From: Saussurea involucrata | Lineage: Eukaryota; Streptophyta; Magnoliopsida; Asterales; Asteraceae | Direction: 5' to 3' | DNA length: 64,000 nucleotides | NCBI GenBank assembly: GCA_033807775.1 | Contig: CM066314.1 | Location: forward strand, 35,761,001-35,825,000 | Shown: positions 32,817-44,882 of the stretch, in pieces | Layout: every line of letters begins with the position of its first letter | How positions within the stretch are numbered: position 1 is the first letter of the stretch | Notes under the pieces: model-generated | What the model saw: the letters and a program-made list of their open reading frames with translations, nothing else | Told to the model about the DNA's origin: nothing | The model's database searches: none | Translations under genes and position numbers: made by a program

Positions 32817-33877
32817 ATGGCGTCCTCCACCATTCCCAATAACGACGACCCAAAAAACCCGCTGGTTGTCGTCAGCCTTAACAATATCCTCAAACTAACC
32901 ACTACAAATTATTTATCGTGGAAGCTCCAGATCGAAGCCACCCTTATCGGATATGGCCTCTTCAAATTCCTTGATGGTTCTTGTTCTGAGCCATCCACCA
33001 CCATCACCTCTGATTAAAAAACCGTCACAAATCCCGCTCATGCCACTTGGGTTCGGCAAGACAAACTCCTTTTTGGCGCTCTCATTGGCACCTTGGACCC
33101 CACTCTTGTTCCTCTAATATCCAGATCTGAAACTTGCAAAGCCGCTTGGGATACTCTTGCCAACACTTTCGCCAAACAATCACGAGGTCATCTTAAATCG
33201 GTGCGAGCGCATTTGAAGGCCATTACCAAAGGGACTCAAACAATTACAGAATTCATGAACGCAGTCAAAATGTACACAGATCAACTAGCCATCCTTGGTG
33301 AACCCATGAATCCCGAAGATATCACCGACGAAGTTCTTGAAAATCTCGACTCCAACTATCAAGGAGTTATCGATGTTGTCCATGCTCGGGATACCCCCTT
33401 TAGTTTTCATGAACTCCATTAGAAACTCTTGAACCGAGAGCTTGCACTAAAATCGCAGCCCACTCCTGTGCACCTGCTTGCTACTGTCCACACAACCACC
33501 ACTTGTCACTCTTACCCACCACCAAATACTACCTACCATAACCCCTCACCAGCCACCCATTGCCCACAATATTTCTCCAAAACAACCAGAGACGCTTTAA
33601 CAACACCAATACGACTGGGTGCCAAGGAAAATGCCAATGGTGTCATACCTACGGTCACTCTCTTCAACGCTGTCCATTGTTCCAGCAATGTTTCCCTACT
33701 GTTCGTCCACCACCTCGGCCCACCACCAACCATACCACTCCCCCGTCCACCAATCAGCCCATCCCACAAGCCTTTGTTGCTACTACTGGACCATCTAACC
33801 CATCCTCTCCTGGGCTCCGTGCTTCGCACCACGTCACTAATCACTTAGCCAATCTCGCCCTTCATCACCCTTACAAT
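32817..33877 (+). pseudogene. Element D gag and start of protease
   Basis: From MASSTIPNNDD at 32817 the gag has the copia capsid-like domain (NYLSWKLQIEATLIGYGLF, then CKAAWDTLANTF, SRGHLKSVRAHLKA). TAA at 33015 and TAG at 33420 interrupt it. After a frameshift near 33560 the CCHC knuckle CQWCHTYGHSLQRC appears, then ASHHVTNHLANLALH, the region just after the protease active site. The usual DSG before ASHHVT is missing (it reads PGLRASHHVT), so the catalytic Asp appears lost. Element E interrupts the frame after PYN; it resumes at 53496. Confidence 0.85.
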
Positions 33878-34659
33878 TGTTGGTGATTTTAGTGAAATCA
33901 TCGGTTCATTTTATGTAATTGGATTCACAAGATAATAATGGGGTTGGAAGATAAGCTATAGCATGAGTTAGGAGGTATGGGGTGCACACTCATGTAAGCT
34001 AACTAGAACCCGGGATTGTTGGATGGTTATGATTGGTGTGTTACTAGAGTTCTAATGAACTGGGCGTCGGGGCCAGTACTGGCGCCAGAGTACTGGCGCC
34101 AGAGTACTGGCGCCAGAGTACTGGCGCCAGAGTACTGGCGCCAGCTGACTGGCACAGAGACTGGTGCGAGGTTCTGTTAAGTTTGATGGCACGGATGGTG
34201 GCACCAATTGACTGGCGCGGAGACTAGCGCCAGCTTCTAGAGTCGTTCTTGGGGCCGGTTGTGGCACCAGTTGAATGGCGCGGAGACTAGCGCCAGCTTC
34301 TAGAGTCGTTCATGGGGCCGGTTGTGGCACCAGTTGACTAGCGCGGAGACTGGTGCCAGCTTCTGGAATGTTTCTGGAATGTTTCCCTCAACATTAAATC
34401 CACAATCAATCTATTTAATGAGAAATTATTATCAGTATTAATATAGGGTCGGTTACGATTCTCAAGGTGTTTAAAGAGGATCGATTTCTGCCTAAATCGA
34501 GACCGAGAATTGAGATTATCCTCGAGTGAATTTCGTGATACCCGGGCAGAATAGGGTCGAAATATCACTTATCGAAAGCGATCTCTCACGCGATCTCACG
34601 TTCTTTATCCAAGTACTAATCACTCTGTTTCTCCCTCGATTTTCTGCAATTCCCCAACA
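33878..34659 (+). mobile_element. 5' LTR of element E, with a 14-bp tandem expansion
   Basis: 782 bp. Five head-to-tail units AGTACTGGCGCCAG occupy 34075-34144; the 3' LTR has one. The region 34070-34370 is rich in GGCGCC-type palindromes. No TGGTATCAGAGC follows; the next bases are ATCTTAAGTG. Confidence 0.85.
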
Positions 34660-34691
34660 ATCTTAAGTGATATTTGTTCATCGTGAGAGAT

Positions 34692-36758
34692 ATGGCGAGT
34701 GATCAATCTGTGAGAGATATGACGACCAAGTTCACCAAACTTGAGAAGTTCGAAGGCGTTGATTTTTAAAGATGGCAGAAGAAGATGCACTTCTTGTTGA
34801 CAACGTTGAAGGTCGTGTACGTGCTAGGCACTCCGATGCCAGAGGTGATGGAAGACGAGATGTTGGGGATGACCTGGCATCGCGGCAAATGGGAGAACGA
34901 CGACTACATCTGTCGTGGCCACATCTTAATTAGTATCTGTGACTCCCTCTTTGACATTTATCAAAATGTTGAGTCTGCCAAAGAGCTATGGGACTCTCTT
35001 GAGTCCAAATACATGGCAGAGGATGCTTCTAGTAAGAAGTTCCTCGTTAGTAATTTTAACAATTACAAGATGGTGGACTCAAGGCCTGTGATGGAGCAAT
35101 ATAATGAGCTTCTACGCATTCTCGGCCAATATGCTCAACATAATATGAAGATGGACGAATCCATGTTGAAACACATGTTGAAACACAAGAAGGAAGAGTT
35201 GTCCCTTGTACAACTCGGTAGTCACTTGCGCATAGAGGAATCTCTTCGGGCACAAGAGGCTGAGAAACCTAAGATAAAAGAGGTTTCTGCCCCTTCAGTG
35301 AACATGGTGGAAGAGGGAAAATCCAACAACTTCAAGGGAAAACGAAAGTTCAATGAAGCCAAGAAAGGGCCCAATAAAAAGGTTAAATTAACCTGTTGGA
35401 CCTGTGGTATGACCGACCATCTCAAGCTGGATTGTCGGGTTGTCAAGAATAAGAGTAGAGCAAACACAAGTGGTGGTGGGCAAGGATCCAAGGATCAAAA
35501 CCCACGACAAGGTCAGTTTCTTGACTTTGGTTTTAATTCGAATTTGAATTATGTACCACTAATATCCGAATCATTTTACGTGCAGGATGATGATGTTGCT
35601 TGGTGGATCGACTCGGGTGCTACGAGTCATGTGTGCAAGGATCGCCATTGGTTCACCTCTTTGGAACTGGTTGAAGACGGATCCATGCTACACATGGGGA
35701 ACGATTCGAGTGCTCCCATTCTTGGACGCGGCTTAGTTAGGCTAGAGTTTAGTTCTGGCAAAATAATTGAACTTTTAGACGTTTTGTTTGTACCACAAAT
35801 TCGAAAGAATTTGGTTTCCAGTAGTGTCTTGAATAAGTTAGGATATAGGCAAGTTTATGAGTCCGACAAACTTATCTTGTCAAAAGGTGGCTCTTTTGTA
35901 TGATTTGGTTATATGTTGAATGATATGTTTATGTTAAATTTAAATAAAAAGAGTTTTGTTTCAAATACTGTTTATGTTGCAAATGAAAACTTTGTTGATT
36001 CTAATTTATGGCATGCAAGGCTTGGTCATGTGAATTTTAAACGAATGGTTGAAATGTCAAAAGACGGTCTTATTCCGGCCTTTGATATTAAAACCGAAAA
36101 ATGTAAAACTTGCATGTTAACAAAGATCACTAGGCAACCTTTTCCTAACATGAAAAGGGACTCGTCGGTGCTTGAGTTAATTCATAGTGATCTTTGTGAT
36201 TTGCATTCAACTCCGTCTTTGGGTAATAAAAGGTATATTGTTACTTTTATTGACGACGATTCACGGTTTTGCTATGTATTTTTGTTACACTCAAAAGATG
36301 AAGCGTTGGACAATTTTAAAATTTATAAAACGGAGGTTGAATTGCAAATGAATTGCTTAATAAAATGTTTACGCACCGATCGTGGTGGGGAGTATTACGG
36401 CCCCATGTTTTTCCAATCCGTAGGAATCATTCATGAGACTACGGCGCCTTATACACCACAACAAAATGGTGTGGCGGAACGGAAAAATAGAGTTCTCAAA
36501 GAAATGGTGAACTCTATGCTATCCTACTCGGGATAGAGTGATGGATTTTGGGGTGAAGCCATGCAGATGGCTTGTTACTTGTTGAATCGAGTTCCCAATA
36601 AATGGAACAAGATTACCCCGTATGAACTTTGGTTCAAGAAAAGGCCTAACTTGAGTTATATTCGAGTTTGGGGTTGTCGGGCGGTTGTTCGACTACCCGA
36701 ACCCAAAAGGAAGACTTTGGGTGAGAAAGGTATTGATTGCATCTTTGTTGGATATGCC
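34692..36758 (+). pseudogene. Element E gag, protease, integrase
   Basis: A single frame from ATG 34692 (MASDQSVRDMTTKF) to the F insertion, broken only by three in-frame stops (TAA 34767, TGA 35901, TAG 36534). It shows gag (ENDDYICRGHILISICDSLFD), a knuckle CWTCGMTDHLKLDC, protease WWIDSGATSHVC with intact DSG, the HHCC module (HARLGHVNF, CKTCMLTK) and the integrase core (Asp in HSDLCD, Asp in RTDRGGEY, Glu in NGVAERKNR). It then reads DCIFVGYA, where element F splits it. Three point changes would explain the loss of coding. Confidence 0.88.
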
Positions 36759-37377
36759 TGCTAGACCTTAGATACACGAATTGAAATTCGTAACACACAA
36801 TATTGAATCAAATGGAAATACTGAATTATTTATATGTATATATATATATATATATCCGAAATTTACATATCAATGAAAATACATAATCAAAAGTTCAAGA
36901 TAAAATACTAACTCGACTTTCTTGATCACGAAGTTGAAGAAGATCGTTATTTGGATTGAGGCCTGCCAAGCAGTGTCCTTAGACAGAAATTCGTCCCTCG
37001 TACCGTATCGATTGGACGTCTATCTAGAGGATACAACAACCCGTTCAAGAATCGAACTCTCGAACCCGACGAATCAATCTATGCTTCCATGATGAAGAAC
37101 GATGAAGAACTTTGAGAGAATTTAAGAGAATATGTGTTTTTCGTCTGTCATAATCTGTTACATATGCTTCCTATTTATACTAGATCAACCGGTGCCAATG
37201 AACCATTGTAACTGTTCGGTTATGGCGGTTGGAGGATGAAAAGTCACACATTTTCATATGAAAAGTCACACATTTTCATATGAAAAGTCACACCTTTTCA
37301 TATGAAAAGTCACACCTTTTCATCTTTGCCCTATTTACATATCTAGTACTTGAGGTATGATTGAGATTATCCCAACA
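36759..37377 (-). mobile_element. 3' LTR of element F
   Basis: 619 bp. Holds four 22-base tandem units (GAAAAGTCACAC plus TTTTCATAT, starts 37238, 37260, 37282, 37304) and a (TA)n tract near 36836. The minus-strand PPT-like AATGTGGGGTAT lies just upstream, repeated once at about 37410. Confidence 0.9.
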
Positions 37378-37973
37378 ATACCCCACATTTTCTATTCAAA
37401 CTCTAACAATACCCCACATTTGAATAGAAAATAAGATATTCTCAAAGTATTTATTGTTCTTATTCAGGAAATAAACATGAAATGCATCAGAAAAAGGTGT
37501 CTAGGTGACTTGAACCGTTCTTAGTGAGTATTCATTGGACCTACTTTGTGGGTAGTGACGAAGAGTCTTGAACTAACCACGTTTTGTAGTAAGTCAAGGC
37601 AATGAATATCACACATATCATGTTTATGCATAGCTGACTCTTACCGTTGTGTTCATTTCGGTCGTGAACAATCCTTTCTTCATGAGAATTTTAGAAGACG
37701 TAGCCATATCCGTCCTCAAAGATGCGACCCCACATCAATCTCACATAGGTAATACTGATCAAGAATACTTCGTTGTATTCCACCATAATAGCTATCAGCA
37801 TTATTAAGAATGTAACATTCAACCCTATATCATCAACGGAATACAAAGGAAACATCATAGGAATAGGCATACCTTTGTTTAATTGCTTCTTGAGTTGTCC
37901 CCGACTAGTTTGCCTATTGAACCTAGACCATGGGATCTCCAATTTCGCTAGGTTAGGTTGCCGCCGAGGAAAC

Positions 37974-38927
37974 TCATTGTGTTGGCTTTAAGCCCATTCC
38001 CCTCGATGTGAAGGATACTTGCTCTCTACTTGGGCCCTTTGTCAAAGGATCGGCAATGTTCTCCTTTGACTTTACATAGTCAATGGAAATGATTCCATTT
38101 TTCAGCAAGTTCTTTATAGTGTTGTGGCGCCTTCGTATGTGTCGGGACTTTCCATTGTAGATTTTATTCTTCGCTCTTGTGAGAACGACCATACTATCAC
38201 AATGGATACCAATAGCAGTCACCGGTTTTGGCCACAACAGAATACCCTCTAGGAAGCTTTTTAGCCATTCGGCTTCTTCAGCGGCTTTGTCTAATGCGAC
38301 AAATTCTGCTTCCATAGTTGATCTGGTATTCACAGTTTGTTTGGAAGATTTCCAAGATATCGCTGCTCCACTAAGTGTGAATACATATCCACTTGTGGAC
38401 TTACTCTCCGAATAGTTGGAAATCCAATTAGCATCACAATACCCTTCTAGAACGGGAGGGTATTTTGTATAATGTAACCCATAACCCATTGTGTATTTCA
38501 AATATCGAAGCACCCTTACTAGTGCATACCAATGGTCTTTTCCCGGGTTATGTGAGTACCGACTAAGTCTACTCACACAATACGCTATATCCGGTCGTGT
38601 ACAGTTCCTGATATACATCAAGCTTCCAAGAACTTGAGTGTATTCCAATTGAGCAACACTATCTCCTAGATTATTCTTCAATTGACTTGAAGGATCGAAT
38701 GGAGTCACAACCGGTTTGTCATCATAATGACCAAACTTTCGCAACACCTTCTCAACATAGTGAGATTGGGTAAGGATGTAACCATTTGGATCCTTTTTAA
38801 TCTTTATACCAAGGATAACATCAACAACTCCCATATCTTTCATATCAAATGCGGAGTTTAACATCTTCTTGGTTTGGTTTATTACATCCAAGTTTGATCC
38901 CATGATGAGCATATCATCAACATACAA
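37974..38927 (-). pseudogene. Element F RT end and RNase H
   Basis: A 317-codon frame starts at MYVDDMLIMGSN, the catalytic YVDD box of RT, followed by the RT thumb (VLGSLMYIRNCTRPDIAYCV). RNase H follows with Asp in GYCDANW, Glu in STMEAEFVAL and Asp in HCDSMVV. It ends KGPSREQVSFTSRGMG. The domain is complete, but a one-base shift at the YVDD box separates it from the RT N-terminal half. About 600 bases of non-coding tail (37378-37973) lead to the LTR. Confidence 0.9.
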
Positions 38928-39922
38928 ACATAAGCATCTTTGTATTGTTTCACATCAACACACTTATCACATTCATTTATGTGATAACCATTTGACAACA
39001 TAGTGTTATCAAACTTCTCATGCCACTGTTTTGGCGCTTGTTTAAGTCCATAAAGAGACTTAATCAACTTACAGACTTTGTTCTCTTGGCCTTTTACAAC
39101 AAAACCTTCCGGTTGTTTCATATATATCTCTTCTTCTAATTCACCATTCAAGAACGCGGTTTTCACATCCATTTGATGTATCTCTAAGTTATGTATAGCC
39201 GCTATCGCAATCAACGTTCGTATAGACGTGATCCTAGTAACCGATGAATAGGTGTTGAAGAAGTATTGACCTTCCTTTTGTCGGTACCCCTTGGCAACTA
39301 GTCGAGCTTTATACTTCTCTATAGTGCCATCGGGTCTCAATTTCCGCTTGAAGATCCATTTATAACCAATTACCTTGTGACCCGGTGGTAAATCTACCAA
39401 TCTCCATGTGTTATTTTGAACAATGGAGTCTATCTCACCTTGAATAGCCTCTTTCCAATAAGGTGCCTCCGATGAATCCATGGCGGCTTTATAGGATTGA
39501 GGTTCTTCATCGACAACAAATGTCATGAAGTCGGGTCCAAAGTCTTTAGCAATCTTTCCCCTTTTACTTCTTCTAGGCTCTAGGTTTTCTTCTTGAGCCT
39601 TTGATGTACCTTCTTTATTTGGTTTCTCAACACTATCGGTGTTCTCTACTTCACATACTCTCTTCCTTGGATTAGAGATTTCTTTCCCTTTATCCTTGTA
39701 AGGAAATATGTGTTCAAAGAATTCAGCCTCAATTGGGATATCTTCATTGTTTGACTTATAGACCAGAAATCTATAAGCAGCACTATTACTTGCCGGAACC
39801 AATATATACACAATCAATGGTCTTCGGTCCAAGTTTTTGTCCTTTTGGGTAAAGGTACTTGAACCTTTGCAAGCCAACCCCACACTTTCATACTTTTGTA
39901 GGAAGGAAGTATTCCTTTCCAT
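38882..39922 (-). pseudogene. Element F linker and RT N-terminal half
   Basis: A frame of 346 codons covers the end of the integrase C-terminal domain (NSAAYRFLVYKSN), a charged linker (EPRRSKRGKIAKDFGPDF) and RT (WKEAIQGEIDSI, KWIFKRKLRPDG, MDVKTAFLNGELEEEIY, SLYGLKQAPKQW). It ends YVCMLMICSSWD where the right frame reads YVDDMLIMGS, so a single-base indel near 38925-38930 breaks the catalytic motif. A second shift near 39850 detaches it from integrase. Confidence 0.88.
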
Positions 39923-41271
39923 AGTTCATAAGGTGATTTGTCGCTCTTTTTATGAGGAATTCTATTAAGTATCATATTTGCAGTTAAGCAGGCTTCACCC
40001 CACAAACTATGTGGTGCTCCCGAAGTAATCAACATTGAATTGATCATGTTTTTCAATGTTCTATTTTTCCTTTCGGCTACTCCATTTTGTTGTGGAGTAT
40101 AGGGAGTCGTGGTTTGGTGAACTATGCCATGACGAGAACAAAATTCTGCAAAGTCCTTAGACTCATATTCTCCTCCTCTATCGGATCTCAGAATTTTTAT
40201 TCTTTTATCAAGTTGGTTTTCAACTTCAGCCTTGTATGTCTTAAACATATTCAAAGCTTCATCTTTGGTATGTATTAGGTATACATAACAATATTTACTG
40301 CAATCATCAATAAATGATACATAATAGTTCTTTCCTCCACGTGTGGGTGTGGCTTTATAATCACATAAATCGCTGTGGATTAGTCCAAGTACTTGATTAG
40401 ACATTTCAACATATTTGTGTGGATGGCTTGAATATTTAGATTCAACACATACCTCACATTTTCTCTTGTTATCCATGGAACACTTGGGTAATAACCCAAG
40501 TTTTGTCATCCTTTGTAAGGATCGGAAGTTAACATGTCCTAGACTGGAATGCCATAGGGAAGAAGACTCAAGCATGTACATAGAAGCAGAGCTAGAGCCT
40601 GCGGTTTTATTGCTATTTACAATATTTACATCATCATTGTTCATCACACTAAGTTTGAAGAGCCCCTCATTTAGGTAGCCCTTTCCAACATACATCCCAC
40701 CCTTAGTAATCACAAATTTATCAGATTCAAACACCATCTTGAATCCTTTGTTACTAAGTGTGGGTCCAAAAATTACGTTCTTTGTAATAGCCGGTACATG
40801 CAAGACATTGGTGAGCACAAGTTCCTTTCCCGATGTAAGCTTGAGAATCACCTTCCCCTTCCCTTCAACTTTTGCGGTCGTGGCATTACCCATATACATG
40901 GGTTCTTCATCATCCACTTTTAGGTATGTAGCAAACATGTTCTTGGAGTTACAAATATGTTTGGTGGCATCGGTATCAACCCACCAATCGGTCACGTTTG
41001 TAACCATAAAAGCCTCAATTACTCCAACGAATTGATTTGGAGCATTGACCACATTGGCTTGATGGGGGTTTCCACTTGCACCTCCTCCTCCGGCGCCTCC
41101 TCCTCCGGGACCACCATGGTTTCTCCTATGGCGGCAATCCTTCGCTCGATGCCCCGGCTTGCCGCATACCCAGCAACTCATCACAGGCTTCTTGAAAGGC
41201 CTTCGTTGTACGGATAGTGGGTTTGAAGCATTGAGATTTTGCTTGAAACCCATCGCCTTTCCCTTTCCTTT
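39814..41271 (-). pseudogene. Element F nucleocapsid, protease, integrase
   Basis: In frame with gag after one stop: knuckle CWVCGKPGHRAKDC, a Gly-rich stretch, protease WWVDTDATKHICN (DTD where DSG is usual, so activity is doubtful), HHCC (HSSLGHVNF, CEVCVESK) and the integrase core (Asp in HSDLCDY, Asp in RSDRGGEY, Glu in NGVAERKNR). The frame fails near 39850 after PKRTK. Integrase residues are complete. Confidence 0.9.
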
Positions 41272-41979
41272 TTAGAACTTTGACTTTGATGAGTTTCCGG
41301 TAACCATGTTTGCATTTGGTTCCAATAAGATTGCATCCGCCTTCTCGTTCATCCGGTTGTCCTCCTCCACCCGCAATTTGAGTATCAATTGCTCAAAACT
41401 CATATCCTCGGACAAATGTTTAAGATAGAGTTTAAAATTTTTCCAGGATGGAGGTAACTTGTCAATAATTGAACCAATAAAAAAATTAGAGTTGATGCCC
41501 ATGCCTTCGACTTCCAATTCATGGACCAAGATTTGCATTTCTTCTACTTGTTTCACGACCGATTTGGAATCCGTCATCTTATAGTTTCGGAATTTGCCCA
41601 CGATAAATCGTTTGGAACAAGCGACTTCCGTCTTGTACTTTGATTCCAACGACTCCCAAATTTCTCTTCCCGTGGTGAAGGATGAATATATGTCATAAAG
41701 ACCATCATCCAAACCATTAAGAATAAAATTCCGACAATTATATTCGTTGGCGTTCCAAATATCCAAGGATCGTTGGAACATAGCCAATTCAATTTGGGAT
41801 GGGGCGTTTTCTCCTTCTCCAACCGGCGGTGTCGGTGCTTGATCGGTAAGCACGTTAGACACTTTCAAAGTTGTCAAGTAGAAGAGCATCTTTTGTTGCC
41901 ATCTTCTAAAATCGGAACCCTTAAATTTTTCGGGTTTCTCCACACTCGATTTCAACAAAGAAGAGTTTTCCATCGTCAA
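41272..41979 (-). pseudogene. Element F gag, ended by a stop
   Basis: From MTMENSSLLKSS at 41979, with KFKGSDFRRWQQKMLFYLTTL, NEYNCRNFILNGL and ESLESKYKTEVACSKRF typical of copia gag. The TAA at 41272 follows SKF; the same frame continues downstream into the nucleocapsid without a shift, so the stop is the only lesion here. It aligns well with gag of element E, its relative. Confidence 0.88.
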
Positions 41980-41998
41980 TGGAATTTCTGTCTAAGAT

Positions 41999-42599
41999 TG
42001 TTAGACCTTAGATACACGAATTTAAATTCGAAACACACAATATTGAATCAAATGGAAATACTGAATTATTTATATGTATATATATATATATATATATATC
42101 CGAAATTTACATATCAATGAAAATACATAATCAAAAGTTCAAGATAAAATACTAACTCGACTTTCTTGATCACGAAGTTGAAGAAGATCGTTATTTGGAT
42201 TGAGGCCTGCCAAGCAGTGTCCTTAGACAGAAATTCATCCCTCGTACCGTATCGATTGGACGTCTATCTAGAGGATACAACAACCCGTTCAAGAATCGAA
42301 CTCTCGAACCCGACGAATCAAACTATGCTTCCATGATGAAGAACAATGAAGAACTTTGAGAGAATTTAAGAGAATATGTGTTTTTCGTCTGTCATAATCT
42401 GTTACATATGCTTCCTATTTATACTAGATCAACCGGTGCCAATGAACCATTGTAACTGTTCGGTTATGGCGGTTGGAGGATGAAAAGTCACACCTTTTCG
42501 TATGAAAAGTCACACCTTTTCATATGAAAAGTCACACCTTTTCATCTTTGCCCTATTTACATATCTAGTACTTGAGGTAAGATTGAGATTATCCCAACA
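41999..42599 (-). mobile_element. 5' LTR of element F
   Basis: 601 bp with three 22-base units (starts 42482, 42504, 42526) against four in the other LTR, and a longer (TA)n tract. On the minus strand the LTR end TCTAACA is followed by ATCTTAGACAG, not by TGG. Confidence 0.9.
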
Positions 42600-42692
42600 A
42601 TGCCGAGCATTCCAAAACCTATAGGTTCTATGTTATTGAACCTAATGATTCTATAGCGATTCACACCGTTATAGAATCGAGAGATGCATTAT
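42600..42692 (+). pseudogene. Element E integrase tail between F and G
   Basis: About 90 bases of element E encoding AEHSKTYRFYVIEPNDS and HTVIESRDAL. It links the E frame left of F to the frame right of G and proves that both are insertions in E. Confidence 0.9.
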
Positions 42693-44867
42693 TGTAAAGC
42701 CCGTGTCCCGGTATGTTTATATATATTTTAATTAATTGCGTTAATATCGTTCTTTGAGCGAATCTTTACTAACGGGGTTAGCAAGTTGGACCAAATGCGT
42801 AATAAATCTTTTAGTAATTTTAAAATGTTTACCTTTAATTGTTTTGGTTAGTGGTTTGGTGTCAAAAAGGACCTTATTGCTAACTTGGTTGCATTTTGGG
42901 TAGTTAAGAGAAGTCCTTAGAAGTCGAGGGACCTTTTCCGTCTTTTGGTGAAATTTTAAGCATGGATTCGGCCCATGCAAAGGGAGGGCCGAGACCCCCT
43001 TTTTGCTATCTCGTTTTTCCTTTTCTTGTATCCCAAGCAAACCAAACTCCAAACCCTACGACCCTCTCTTCTCGTTCTCATTGTGTTGTGCGGCCGGGGA
43101 AATTGAAACGAAGAGAGAGAGTGAAATCGCGAGAAGGAGAGAGAGTCGAGAAGAAAGTATACAGCAGCAGCCCTCGCCGCCGCTACTGCTGTCGCCGGAG
43201 ACCGCCACCACCCGCTGTCGTCGGAGTGATCGAGAGGGAGCGGTTTGGTTGTGGTGGTGAGACGCCGTCGTGAGGTATGTGGTTCTCGTTAGTCTCGTTC
43301 TTTTCTTTTCCTTTTTCCTTTCGTTTTTCCGGCGAGACCACCACCGCCGCGCGCCGCCGCTGCGGTGGCTGTGGGTGGAGGGCGGTGGCAGTGGGTGACA
43401 CTCGTAGCGTAAAACCCGAATCGTTTAAAGCCTTGAACCGTTTTTATAAATCGCGATTTTATGAAAATTCTAAGTGTGCTGTCCAGTTTTCGTGTGATCA
43501 TAACTTTTCCGTCGTAACTCCGTTTGAGCCGAAACTGGCGCCCACGGTTCAAGCTCGGGGTCGGGCATGTTTTTCGTGTTTTAGCGGAAAACTGGTTCGG
43601 CCTCTAGCTGGGCGAAAAAGTGGTCGTAAGTTCTGTGAATCGTCATTTTATGTAAAAGAAACTGCAGTTCTGTCACTGTTTTGCGTAAGCTGTAACTTTT
43701 TCCTCGTAACTCGGATTGGGGTGATTTCGGTGCCAAAAGTTCCCTTTTTGAGTCTATAAACGTTTCTGTGTTTTGTGCAAAATCCAGTTCGGAACGTAAC
43801 TCAGGCCAAATCGTCGTTTTATACTGATAAGTGTTGTTTTTCGCTGTTCTGCGGGCTGATCTTATAAAATCCGTAATTAATTGTAGAAAAATCGTTAGGA
43901 GGCGTATAATATGTCCTTGGAACCCTAAATCAGAGGAATTTCTGGTCATGAATTAATATTGGGATTTTTCTGGGTTTAAAGGGGTCGAAACAGGTCCCGA
44001 ACAGACCTGTTTTGTGAGAACGGAAATTGGTTTTAGTGACGGTTTAAGCGTGTGTCGTGTCATAGGGTCCGGGTCTTGTATTGACACGTTTTAACATGCG
44101 TTTAGGTGCTGGAAGTGACCGTAATTGTGAAGCTTGAATTGTATTGTTAAGCTAGGCGCGCATTCGAGGTGAGTTCTCTCACTATATCTAATAATAGTTG
44201 TTTTATCATTGCTGTAGTACGTGTGTGGTAGCTTTATGTGATTGTGTTGTGGGACTAGATAGTGGGGTGTCTAGTTGATACTATGTTGCCATATTAACTC
44301 GGTGGGACCGAGGGTCCGGCGGGGCCGGAGGTTTTATACGCGGGTGGCGTAGAGACTCGGTGGGACCGGGGGTCCGGCGGGACCGGAGGTTTTATACGCG
44401 GGTGGCGTAGAGACTCGGTGGGACCGGGGATTCGGCGGGGCCGAAGAAGTTATCATGTGGTCGGTGGGACCGACTTGTGCCTTTTAGACGGGTGGTTGTG
44501 GATATACATGTTTATGATTTGTTCGTAGACCTGTATGATCGTTTATGTGTCACTATCTGTTTTAGGGGTAGTGTGGAATAACTGTATTATTTATGGTGTT
44601 TGAATTCACTAAGCTTCGTGCTTACCCTTTTCCAATAAACTGTGGTTTCAGGTCCGAGCGGCTCCAAGTCGTGACGAGTACACACTGGCGCGCGAGGAGA
44701 GCTGGTTGTTTTTATGATTTAATAATTAAATGTTTATTCCGCTGGTTTTATTATAAAGATTTTAATTATGAGTTTGCAAACGAAACGTTGGGTTCATTTA
44801 ATGGTTTGTTATGAATGAAATGTTTATTTTAAAATTTTAAATTTGCTTGAAATTTTAGGATGTTACA
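42693..44867 (+). mobile_element. 5' LTR of element G
   Basis: 2,175 bp, TGTAAAGCCC to GGATGTTACA. Contains a 58-base tandem repeat (CTCGGTGGGACCG ... TACGCGGGTGGCG; unit starts 44298, 44356, 44414) with hairpin-forming GGTCCGGCGGGACCGG. A 160-codon frame (43277-43759) is duplicated in the other LTR and has no family signature; I treat it as chance. Confidence 0.9.
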
Positions 44868-44870
44868 ACT

Positions 44871-44882
44871 TGGTATCAGAGC
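44871..44882 (+). other. Primer-binding site of element G
   Basis: TGGTATCAGAGC three bases after the LTR end, initiator tRNA-Met type. Confidence 0.9.

Larger units (their letters stand above)
36759..42599 (-). mobile_element. Element F: Tork-like Ty1/copia nested in E
   Basis: LTRs 36759-37377 (3') and 41999-42599 (5') with a perfect target duplication ATGCC (36754-36758, 42600-42604). Length 5,841 bp. Removing it restores the E frame GYAEHSKTYRFY. On the minus strand LTRs start TGTTGGGATAATC and end TCTAACA (one LTR has TGCTAG on the plus strand by point change). LTR differences are about 9 substitutions plus repeat-length changes (about 1.5%). The copy needs only one stop and two frameshifts to explain its silence. 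Confidence 0.93.

Noticed and set aside
43277..43759. 160-codon ORF in the G LTR, duplicated at 49655-50137
   Set aside because: Both copies are the two LTRs of one element; the frame has no domain and conservation is explained by LTR identity.
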